Shown: piece by piece, positions 35,501-47,900 of the stretch
Position numbering within the stretch: position 1 is the first letter of the stretch
How the letters are laid out: each line of letters opens with the position of its first letter
NCBI RefSeq assembly: GCF_963576615.1
Contig: NC_088708.1
Coordinates: 8,742,001 to 8,806,000 of the forward strand
Length of the DNA: 64,000 nt
Source of the DNA: Watersipora subatra
Taxonomy: Eukaryota; Bryozoa; Gymnolaemata; Cheilostomatida; Watersiporidae
Direction: 5' to 3'
Translations under genes and position numbers: made by a program
Notes under the pieces: model-generated
Seen by the model: only the letters and a program-made list of their open reading frames with translations
Database searches by the model: none
What the model was told of the DNA's origin: nothing

Positions 35501-38500
35501 TAGTATAATTGCGAGTTGCTAAAACGCTATTTATTGCTGTTGGTAATAAAAGTGTGAGTGGATAGGGTTTACAGTTTATATAATGTCAGTACATCTATCA
35601 AGGTCAATGTATCTATTAGATCAGTAGATCTACTCTGGTCAATACAACTAATCATATAACAATACAACTATTAAATTCAATACATCTATTAAAATTTTAC
35701 TTATAAACTAAAATCGAAACATCCTTTTAGTTTTTGCAAACATCAAACAATCAAGCGCTAGCAGGGCTCTCCTTTCATAAGAGCAAGTTTTTAATTAGGT
35801 TTCTTTTTAAAATATTTCTACCGAGCTTAAATACCCAGTGATACTGCGGAATCTTAAAGGAGTGTTGTAATTGTGAAACATGTTTTTAAATCTGAAATTT
35901 TCATAATTCAGGTAAATAATACATATTTATATTTAAATCATATGTTCTCAAACTAGTGTAAAGACAAATGGTGTCAATGGCGCTTCTGATATGGTATTTT
36001 GACATTATTTTGCACCACAAGCATCTGCTAACAAAAATTCATAAAAGATGTGATGCTCCAGATGAGGCTCGAACTTGCATTGACTCGAACTCGCATGACC
36101 GATTCTACCACTAATACTTCTATTTTGTGTTGCTGGTTAACAGGGTTTTGCATTGCAAATGTGTTTGTAATACGGCAAAAACAAGTTGTTTTAGGTGTGG
36201 TTTGAAACCACAACCTCTTGCATATGAATATATTGCGTTGATCAATTGAACCACCGATGCCTCCGTTTTCAGTTTATATCTCATGTTGCATTTTAGTGCA
36301 ATGAAATATTCTCCTCTTCAAAAGATTCCTATTAAAAAAATTTGCTTTAAACATATTTTTCTATATTGCTTACAATTATTTTTCAGTAACTTTTGCATTA
36401 ATTAATAGGAGCATTTGGTTAGTTACACTTGCGAAGGCAAGGTTTGCATCTGCAGTTAGCGCCATCAGTCTGGCATGTTTGTACAGTAGACACTCCTATA
36501 ACGTATACCTCCTATAACATATACCTCCTATAACGAAGATTCGAGATAACGTAAAAAATTTATGCAAAGTTTTTGCTTCGCATAATGTAAAAAATTTCAT
36601 GTAATGTAAATTGTCAAGTACGGGCAACTTCGCAAGTTTGATTTGAATGGTAACACATCTCGCCGCACTTGCGAGAGAAAAAAACATTGTACGTATAGCA
36701 TTATATTCATTATATATATATACAACTTCCATGACATTTTAGTTCATGACGTGTCGACAAAACAGAGAATAGGTAGCTGCGTAGTTGTTCATAAATACTT
36801 TGAGGCGATCGGCTGGTGCAGGTGTTACAGCATTGGTCTAACAATCTGAATGTCATTATATGGGAGTATCATCGAAAAATATCTTTTATCCTAACCTTGA
36901 CCCCTGACCTGAATACAGATAGTTGACAAACCGGTAGATACAGCACTTTATAGTAAAAATATTTTTGTTTTGCTTTATTATAGACATAAAATACTGGATA
37001 TTGGCTCTACTTTCCAGAATAGACTGCTGTTTAGAACAAAATGAACAAACCGTTGGAAATGGACATCGAATATGTGCATTCCCCGTAAACTTATTGTAAA
37101 ATAACCGCAATCATAGTTTATAAAAACCAGTGAAGTTGATCAGGAAAAGGAGACAAGTTGTTGACGCAAACTAATAATATTACAGTTATGATACAGCAAA
37201 CAAATTAAAAAGTTAAGCCTTTTTTTGTATAGCCAAAGGGGTGAGTTTAGAAAGATCTTGGAATGGATTAGACAATTTAAATGTATTTTACCGTTCGTAT
37301 AGCGTGAAATCCTTATAGTGTAAACATTCTTGGAACGGATTATTTACGTTGTAGGAACGTCTACTGTATTGAGAAACTAGTTGAATGTTCGGTGTTGCAC
37401 ATGTATTAAAAAACAGCTTATAAACAGTGGCGGTGAATGTAGTTGCCTGCCATTAGCCGGGCACATCGCCCATGGCTAATTTGAGTAAGCCAGTATCCAT
37501 ATTATTAAACTTAGTAATAAGAGTCCTGAGAGCAAGCTTTAGTGATGTTGCATAACTCGGAGTGCTATGCGTATTCTAACCCAGATAACAACTTATATTG
37601 CCCAATGAATCCATCGCATCTCACGTAGCTCAATAGGTTAGGTATCGCCTGGTGAACAGGAAGCTCTGAGATCAAATCTTCTGCGATATGGATTTTTCGT
37701 TGCTAAATACTAATTGCTGTAGCTGGACAGACCGAAGGACAGATGACAAACTTTAAGATTTATATATATATATATATATAGAGATATATATATATATGAA
37801 GCTTATTAAAAACTACAGGTTAAAATCATTACTACTATTAGTTTCATGCAATCGTGTTGCAATCTTCAGGTAGAATGACTAAAATGTATAATGTACAAGC
37901 TATAAAATTACTTAATAAAGCTGAGGGCTTAATACTATTGTGTGATATATATATTATAGTATACAGCAAATTATGTAGTCAAATTATGTTATTGAGCTAA
38001 TTAGGTGTTTTCTGGCATGCCAGCATGTGGATATCAGCTCACTTCTAGTGTTAAGGCTGGCTAACTTCGGTTCGAATATGATGAAGTACTTTTCCCATAG
38101 ACATAACTGGCAAGATTTTGTTGATGTGTTGTAAGACCGCGCTCTTTTGATGATCTTCCAGGTTATATTATAGCGAATGTTCTTGTCTTTTAAGTCCCAT
38201 ATGTATTTACTCAATTCTGTTTGTAGCCTTTTAGTAGGATATTTAAAGGATGTTTTGTGGTCGGCTAGTCTTGTTTTAAAAGTTGTTTCGGCCGTATGTA
38301 GGCCTCCGGAACAACTTTTAAAACAAGACTAGCCAACCACAAAACATCCTTTAAATATCCTACTAAAAGGCTACAAACAGAATTGAGTAAATACATATGG
38401 GACTTAAAAGACAAGAACATTCGCTATAATATAACCTGGAAGATCATCAAAAGAGGGCGGTCTTACAACACATCAACAAAATCTTGCCAGTTATGTCTAT

Positions 38501-38865
38501 GGGAAAAGTACTTCATCATATTCGAACCGAAGTTAGTCAGCCTTAACACTAGAAGTGAGCTGATATCCACATGCCGGCATGCCAGAAAACACCTAATTAG
38601 CTCAATAACATAATTTGACTACAAAATTTGCTGTATACTATAATATATATATATATATCACACAATAGTATTAAGCCCTCAGCTTTATTAAGTAATTTTA
38701 TAGCTTGTACATTATACATTTTAGTCATTCTACCTGAAGATTGCAACACGATTGCATGAAACTAATAGTAGTAATGATTTTAACCTGTAGTTTTTAATAA
38801 ACTTCATACACAGCTCTAATTGACTCGATTATTGAGCACTTTTCTTTACAGTGTAAACCACATAT

Positions 38866-38905
<40 letters not shown>

Positions 38906-41900
38906 AACATGGATAACTCAAACTTCACGGGACCGAGCGAAAGTGTTTGAGTTATCAGAGCGTTCAAGTTATCAGAGCACAGTCACAAGTGAATGTATTT
39001 ATCAGTAGATACATATACAAACTACAGTCAAACATGGATAACTCGTCCACGGATAGCTCGAACACATGGTTAATTCGAACATTTCCTTTGGTCCGTTCCC
39101 ACGTAATGATAAATTGCTATAGATAACTCGAACTCAACACTGTTAATTCGAACTGTTTTTTGCCCAACAGCTACCGAAACGGTTGTTTTCGCTTTAGAAA
39201 ATCACTTTATTCAAAGCCATAGAGGTAAACTTCATCTTTTCGTAATTCATAAGCGTCGTTATTACCACCATCGGCAAAATAGTTTTGTCAACGACTTTTC
39301 TAAAAGTTTGATGAAATTTGATTTATACTGCGATACGATGAATAGCACGGGCTAGCCGGGTCACGCGCGCAAGAATTTTCGCCACGCACATACAAAACAA
39401 AAATCGCATGTTGTTTTGTATGTGCGTGGCGAAAATCCTTGAGTGCGTGAGTCGGCTAGCCCGTGATGAATAGTTTTCCGACGTTGATTCCGTGTTGAAT
39501 CAACGTCGGAATGTTGAATGTTTAAAACGTCTTAAAAAATGTTGTAATTAAACGTATACGTTGTCTGAGCTACAAAAAACTATTCATCGTTTGACCTAAA
39601 CACAGAATACGTGTGTACATTCAATAAGTATCTATTAAAAAAGCGTGAGTGATATAGAATGTACCGTAAAACCTCGTAAAACTTCTAATTGAACTGCCTC
39701 GGAGTGTTGCTCTTAACGAATCCCAGGTAAAGTAAGGTAATCTGCATAAACTTCAAGAAAAAACGGCAAAATTGATCGTGGGTAAAACCCCAAAAGAAAA
39801 AAATGTCTTTTCTTTTGAGCATTTCAACAACGATCAAGTTTTGCCAATGTCAATCTGAAAAACGTCCTGGCAATAACATCACCTCAAACAACAAACCAAT
39901 CTCAAGTGATAGAAAAATCTCTATACTTTTTCATGGAAACGTTTTAAACTTTACATTAAAAGCATTTAATTTGAAACAAGCCATTTGTGCTTTTGATTTA
40001 TATTATAGTTTGTATATGTACATGTATCTACTAATAAATAAGTAAATATATGGACTTGTGACAGTGCTCTGATAACTTGAATGCTCTGATAATTCGAACA
40101 CTTTTGCTCGGTCCCTTGAAGTTCGAGTTATCCATGTTTGACTGTACATGTATATATAAAACTAAAGTATAGGTTGTTTGTTGTAAGTTAAAGGGCATCT
40201 GATGTAGAGTTTTAAAGTATTTATCAGAAAATATAGATATTTTTATACACTTGAGATTTGTGTGTTGTTTTAGGTGATGTGACTGCCAGAACTTTTTCAG
40301 ATTAAAATTGGCAAAACCTAATCGTGGTTAAAACGCTCAAAAGACATTTTTTCTTCTGAGTGTTTTACTCGAGATCAATTTTGCCAATTTTAATCTTAAA
40401 ACGTCTTGTCAGTCACATCACCTAAAACTGCAAACAAATTTCAGCCCAATAGAAAAATATCTATTCTTTCTGATAATTTTTAAAACTGGACATAAGTAAA
40501 CATGACCAATGCAAAAAAGCATGCTTTACATCTGATCAGTTGTTTCATTTACAAAACTTATGGAGTGTAGTCTGTGACAAGGTATTTTTTTGACAAAGAT
40601 CAACAGTGTGACTTATTGTAAAAATAGATTTTAAACAGTTATTATAGTCCTTAAAAACTTGTTAGCCTTTTCTAACAAATTTGGCCCATCGATAGGTACG
40701 CCTTCACTACGCACTTGTCTAAACCAAGTCAATAATACACCATCCAAATCATCGTGCGACGTTGAACGATCTCTTAGCCTTGATGAATTTTGGTCACATA
40801 ATGATCTTATTCTTTCTTTTTGTTTAATCCATGTTGACACTGTACTTTTTGGAAGATTTTCTCTTTTTGATAATGCTGATAGCTTTTGTCCTGCTTCGAT
40901 TTCCTCGAGTACTTTAAGTTTGTCAGAAGGTTTCCACGCTTTTCTTTGCTTGCGTGATGCCATCGTAAAACGGTTGTCTGTTGTAGCGGACGCCAAGCCA
41001 CGAGCCTATTTGTGACATTTTATCTGTATGTATCCGCATATAATCACTGTTACAATATGTTTTTTGCATGCTGTGTCATCTTTATTAAATTTTTATCGCT
41101 AATACCTTCCAACGTTTATAGCTTGGCCGTAACTAAGCGAACGTCTTAGCGACCCTATTAATCACGTTTATACGATTTCATTTTCGGTTCCATTATACGC
41201 TACGGGGGAAATTATACGTACACTATACGCGTACTAAAAGTGCTTTCGTTAAGAAAGCAGAGTACTCTCAGCTCCGCGACTAGTGGAAACTCCTTCGAAA
41301 TAAATTGAACGGAAACCGTTTGTGAATTCGGCAAAAAACTGTTCGAGTTAACGGTGCCGAGGTCGAGTTATATAAAGCCATTTATCATTGCATAGGAATG
41401 GACCAAGCAAATCCATTCGAGTTAACCATGTGTTCGCTATATCCGAGGGCGAGTTATCCATGTTTCACTGTATATAGATGGAACCTTCACACCCAACCTT
41501 AGCTACCTTAAAACTTAGTACCACTATTTTATTTTGATATTTCATAACAGCTTGACACAGCATTAAATGCAACACACATTAACACTGCTCCTTGACGATA
41601 TACCGGCTTTATATCATGGCCTATGTAAGGCCATTTGCTACAACCAATTCTCGTTCAACCCTTTTGTTGCCATAAACGCATTTATGCGTTTTCTAGGGAC
41701 TACTGTCATAGATGCATTGTTGCGACTTTCCCAGCAATTGCGTAGTTACCTGATTTTATTATTCGTTGACAACATAACCCACGGTCTTTAAGACTTTTAT
41801 GAAATTGACAGTGTTGTTCGAAGATTTCTCTATAAAATCAGCCTAAAACAACGAAGCAATTTTAAACATTTGTTTGAGAATTTCTAATCTAAAAACGAAC

Positions 41901-44900
41901 ATTTTTGTGTGAGTTCATTAACTACCTCGCGCGAGTCATAAAACAGGTAACTAGTTATGTCGTTGACATTATAGCCAATTCAGATTTTCGTTATTATACA
42001 GATAATTAAAGCAGCAACACTGTCTCTGATAGTGGTAAAAGGAGTAGTTTTGTAAGAGTAAGGAACATTGTATAGGATCGTTTTAGCTTCGCATCGATCG
42101 TAGTTTCACATAGCTTTATTATCACACAAAGTATAGATCCATTAAATTTTTGCATAGCAATGTTGGTTAAAATGTTGGCAAAATAAAATATGTAACAAAA
42201 ATGTTCTAGATAAAGATTGAAATTGAAAAAATATTGTATACTTATCATGAAGCAATATCGGCAATTTTCGGTAAAATGGCTGGCACTAGGCAGATACCCG
42301 AATTTGTACATGGTTGGCAGTAAACGGGTTCAATCTTTTTTGCATCCAGCTATTTTGTGTACAAACTTATGTAACGTTTAGTAAATAAATTACTACAATG
42401 TTTATATCATACCCGTATGCGTCTTCACGTAATGGAGTGTTTACATGTTCTTTTAAGTTGAATGCTTTCTGTAGCCACTTTGTCTATTTGTTGTCTTTAG
42501 ATTTGCTTTGCATCTGCTTCATATGGTTTGCAGTCACTGCTCTTGTTAGCCTACTTACTGAGGAATGGCTCAGAGAGAGTTGTTTCCTCAGCTCGAGAAC
42601 ATACCTATGACATGAGGCAGCTAGAGACATATACCTTTACTGATGAGCACAACAGGGATCAAGGCGTCAATGGTAGGTTTTTGTCTTCTATTATTTCCAA
42701 TCTGCATGTGGCTGCTCTGCTTCTGTCCTGGTTTGTATAAAGACCTCTCCATTTTACAAGTATAAAGACGGACTTAATAAAGCATCAGAAGTAAAGATGT
42801 GTTAGCATGTGCTCACAGTAGTTATCAGGTGAAATTGCAAATTGAAGTTGGTGAAAATGAAGTCAAGCTTATCTGTTTTAATAAAGTAACCCCCTAAATT
42901 AGCAAGCAGATTTTGACAAATTGAGTGTTTATAAAATTATAATGGTCTAGTTAAAAACGGTTATCTGGGTGTTTACCTCTATGCCTTATGGAGGTCGGGC
43001 TGCTGGAGGTAGTCATCCTTAATCAACTGTACAATATGGTAGCTGCTTGAGCTACTCACGAACATAGCATCTTCTTACTAAGAAGTTTTATAAATTGAGG
43101 CAGTGGATGCCGGTGTGTAAATAACAAGTTTGATTTACGTAGTAGTTTGGTGATCTCTATGCTAGTTCCATGCTATATGAGACCTGTCATCAAACAGACA
43201 GGAATGTCGTGCAAATTTAAAATGCTTACATTTTAACTTTTCTGAGAAGTGTTTTCTTTTGATCATTTTTTACTATATATTTGAAAGCTGTGTCAAAATT
43301 TATGATCAAAGACTGACAAGACTTTTGCATAAATTTGACATCAAAGCTGAAACGCAGAAAATGCAAATTTTTAAAAACTACAATGGAAGTTAGAATTTTA
43401 ACACATTGCTACTAATATTTATTTCCATTTACAGTTGCTATAATTGAGCCTTTCTATTTCACCTCTCAGTGATGACCTTGGTATCTTCAAAAATTAACAG
43501 AAATTGCTTTTCGGCTCAACTGAAAGCTTTTTGTTGAATTGGAACAAATATGACTGACAAAAAAAGGTTTGTAAATGTCCAAATCTGCGCACACAATTTT
43601 TTGCAATGGTGCAAATAACCAACCATGGGTTAAAAATATCTATTTAAATATAAGACTAACAAACTCGTAAAACCTTTTGTTACTAGCATAAAATCAGGCA
43701 GAGATAGAGGTTTTACACACTAACTTTGACCTTTCAATGATGGCGCAAATGAACCATAGCAAAATGAAACTATCAAATGAATAATATGAAATATATGGCT
43801 AAAATGCTAAACGGAAAAAACAAGAGGAACTCCAAAAATTAGGTTTTGATAGACTTCACCTTGGAACCGAACTGGTGAATGTGAGGCTGTAACAACTGAT
43901 ATGAAATAGCTTCTATTTCAGCGGCTTCCAATGACAGTACCTTACAACAAATTAGAGCTGCTATTATTCTACAGTTAGGAAGTGTTAGGCCTGGCCCTGG
44001 TAATAATAATTATGTGAAACAAGTTTGTGCATTGTTAGTTCATCAGTTCATAAAGTATTCAAAACATAAAATGTTGCCGAGTACAAGCTTTTCGAAGCAA
44101 TGATAATTGGTAAAGCACTTTTTATAATATATTAGGTGAATGCCCCACGTTGCACAGGTAGTAAAAAGTAGCTTATAAACTGTGGCAGGTAATGTAGTTG
44201 CCTTTGGTTGATTTGAGTAAGCTAATATACATACTGCTAAACTTACTAATAAAAGCCGTGAGAGCAAGCTTTATGTGCGTAACACAGCGTTGTTATGTGT
44301 ATTTCAAATCGTAATGACTATCTATCGTCTATTAATTGTAATGAAGGAGTAAATTTTTGAAATTGTGCAAAATTTCAGCTATCGTTCATAAGTTGACCTT
44401 TCCAGTTTAGAAGACCCTTATATAGAAGCAGAATAAAATTATTCCAAGCATTCTTTCTTACTGCTAGAATATCCTTCGTTTTTTCGTGACGTCATTCTAT
44501 CGTTGTCCGCCATCTTTATGGAAAACATTTTATCGTTAAAAACACGAAGCTTCTGCAATTAATTATTGCAAATTATGCTTTGTTTGCAAATTTTTTATTT
44601 TAGTGTCAAAACAACACCGAAAAATACTATTAATCAAGACAATGACGATCGTTTTCTACAAAGATGGCGGCTTTTTCATGGACGAGCGCATGTGCAAACA
44701 GGGTGAAGACGTAAAAAAAATGATGGATACAGTCATTCCTCAGTTGTCAATTATAATCCGTTTCAGAAGGCTGTTCAAAAATAAATTTTTCAAAATTCAA
44801 ATTAAGTTTAATCATAATTAATGTACATAATTTTGATTTTAAGTCTAGAAAACTACTTTTTAAAGCATTTCTTTACTGTTTTATACCATAAACTGTTAAT

Positions 44901-47900
44901 ACATTTAATAAGCGAGTAGATAATATGTAAAATACAATAATTGTCTCATAAAACATTTACTAACTCTTTCACTGCCATCCATGTACAAATTTACCTTTCG
45001 GCCTACTGCCAGCCATTTTACTGAAAATTGCCGATTTTGCTGCATGACACAATGTTACTTAGAAATACAATGTTTTTCGATTTCAAACTCTTAACTAAAA
45101 CATTTTTGTAACATAGTTTATGTTGCCAACATGTTTGAAACAGAGCTATGCAAAAATTTCGATGTATCCATATGTGCATTGCTAAAGCTATGTGAAGCTA
45201 TCATCGCTACAAAGCTATAACGATCCTCTACAATGTTCGTTATTTTTACAAAACTACTACTTACACCATCATCAGAGTCAGTGCCGTCACTTTCATTATG
45301 TTAATATTTAATTATTCTGAATCGGCTATAATGTCATCAACCAAAGCTATTCTGTTTCTAACACGGAGGTGCTTGTGGAACAGTGGAAGCCATATTACAA
45401 CTAAAGAGCTTGATCATCAGAAAAAAATGTTCATCTTTGACTGGGAATTTCCTGTTCAAAGATTATAATTTGCTTCGTGAATGTAGGCTAAGTTTTTAGG
45501 AAAATTTTTGGATTACACTTTCAACGCCTTAGAAACACTAGTAATCGTTGGGTATGTTGTCACAAATCAATATTCAGTTACAACACTACCCACAGTGAAT
45601 TTCGCGAAAATGCGTCTATGGCAGCCGATCATAAATTTTGCATAAACTTGTGTAAGACGGTAAAAGTATATTAATAAACTAGACTAGGTTGTGGAATGTA
45701 CTGTACTAGTGTATCTGTAGCAACTTGTATCGTAGCCTTGTTTACTCAGAGTCTCTGTATTGTATACCATAAATAACAAAGTGTAGAAATAGACTGTGTG
45801 TTTTATTTTAATAAAAATTTGCTAAGGTCATGAAAAAACAAAGCATTTTATATTTTAGTTTTACCAGTTTTAAGATATCATTAAAGTAGTGAAGGCCTAT
45901 GCTAAAGTTACAATCTTAAAATATTCTAATGAAGGAGATGACTGTGTATATCTGTGTAACTGTATATATGGCTGTGCCTATCTGAACATTGGCAAACTCC
46001 GTCTATGAGTAGAATTTTGGCACCTTTATAATTTTTCACAGGTTTATAAAACCCAAAACTAGATGACCCCTAGTTATAATTCCACTAAAATCATTGTACA
46101 ATTTTACATTATGACAAGCATTATAGACATACAAACTTAATTCGTTTCGGTAATTGTTATTTGTATGTCAAAACTAGCATATGTTGGAACACACATTCTT
46201 ATAAGAATGTGTTGCCTATTGTTTAACTCTTTCCATAGCCCAAAATCCTAATGACAAATATGTCAGGTCATTACATCTAGCATTAAAACAAATACATTTA
46301 TTCTATTTTATCTGTAGTTATCATAGTCAGCATCTTCATTTCACTCATTTCCGTCTTTCATTTCTTTGCATCATTTTAATTTTTCTCTTCATGATTTCTA
46401 CTAGACGGTTTTAGCGAGGTATGTCGGAAATTGCTGTGTGTCAACGCAGTTATTTTTTTAGATTTTACATGAAACGTTTAAAAATTAATATGTATGGTTA
46501 GTCGTGAGTAAAGGTTTCACTGAACTGGTATAAGTCAATAACAATTGTTTACACTCATAACTTTTCCAAACTAAATTAGAGCAAAATACTGTGCATCACA
46601 AAAACTAGATCGCCATGAGCTGCAATTCTGAATTTTTACAAATCCGGTTAGTTTTGTTCAAATGGCAATCCTCACGACTTGGAATGTTTTAGTGTTGTTG
46701 AAAATGTGCGCAGTCGATTCGTAAGTGTTGCTAACTTCTAAGTAAGATGTACCACCACTTTGTTAGATGGTGACATATACCAAAGTGTTTATGAGAATCT
46801 TGAAGCTCAAACCAGTAGTTTCAGTGATGTTTACTAGGGTTCAGCCATGTGCATCATTATCTCTACTTTGCTAGTGTTCGAGTGAATACAGTTACCACTT
46901 TTTCACTCTCTTCTCCAACAATGGAATCACCCAAAAGTTGAATAATAAGTACCAGGATTGGTACTTTTTGAGATCTGCTTTTTGATATGGCAGGTTTATT
47001 TAATTGGATAGTTTGTTGTCAGCAAACGCAATTTTTACTCTATTATCATCATGTTTATTCTCTGAGAATGCGCTACCTTTGAGACTGGTCTGGCCCCACA
47101 TGACCACCTATTGATTCATTTGCTAGAGATCTTAGAATCATGATAATAGGATATTCGGTCGCATAAGCTCAGCAAAGTCACTGTCTCCCTGCCTGTTGTT
47201 GACAGTGAGGACAAAGGTGAAAGAGATTTTAGAGCTGGTAGGTGATGATGAAAGGCTACGGGAGGAGAGAAAGAAGGCTAGGAAACTGAGAGACAAATAT
47301 GTCGGGGTATCAGGAGGCTACGGTTAGTCTAGATGACTTGTTAGATAGTTAGTGTTCACTCAAGCGCATGCTGCTGTGGAGTAACTAGGGTGACATTTCT
47401 GGCATGATAGAATGTTAACATAATCAATCCCCATGACTAGATAGCATCAAAAATCAACTGATGATAAGGTTTTTCCATTCTGATTGCTATCTCATTCAGA
47501 TAAGCTAGTAGTTGACTAACAGCCTGTTCCTCTTTGTATCAGACAGTTCATAGCAGCTCGTTGCGATCATATCTATTACTATGAATATGTAATACTGCAA
47601 AGTTGTAGTTTTTGGCTGTTTAAACTTGGAGGATTTTTCAGTCAGGTCTTTTTCAACCATAAATATTCTAAAACTACTCATTTTAGGTATTTCTGCTGAA
47701 ATTCAAATAATTGATTCTAAATTAAAGGAATGCCATAATAGATCGTTACTCAAAATTTGGTTTTGTCATTAATACAACCATAATATAATAGTAATAATGC
47801 AGTAGTATAATATAATAGTAATAATATAATAGTATAATATAATAGTAATAATACAATAGTATAATAGTACAATATAATAGTAATAATACAATAGTATAAT

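Larger units (their letters stand above)
39025..41470. mobile_element. CAGT-ended element B (Tigger/pogo-like), interleaved with A
   Basis: Left end cagtcaaacatggataactc and right end (complement) cagtgaaacatggataactc, TA on both sides; similarity continues for about 130 bp (gaacacatggttaa, taatgataaat, gttaa(t/c)tcgaac). It carries a transposase DNA-binding fragment near its right end. Left and right ends differ by perhaps a quarter, so they may come from two subfamilies. Confidence 0.65.

Noticed and set aside
40631-41015. Domesticated CENP-B-like host gene
   Set aside because: Only the DNA-binding part remains and it lies inside a Tigger-type element with inverted ends; a transposon remnant is the simpler reading.
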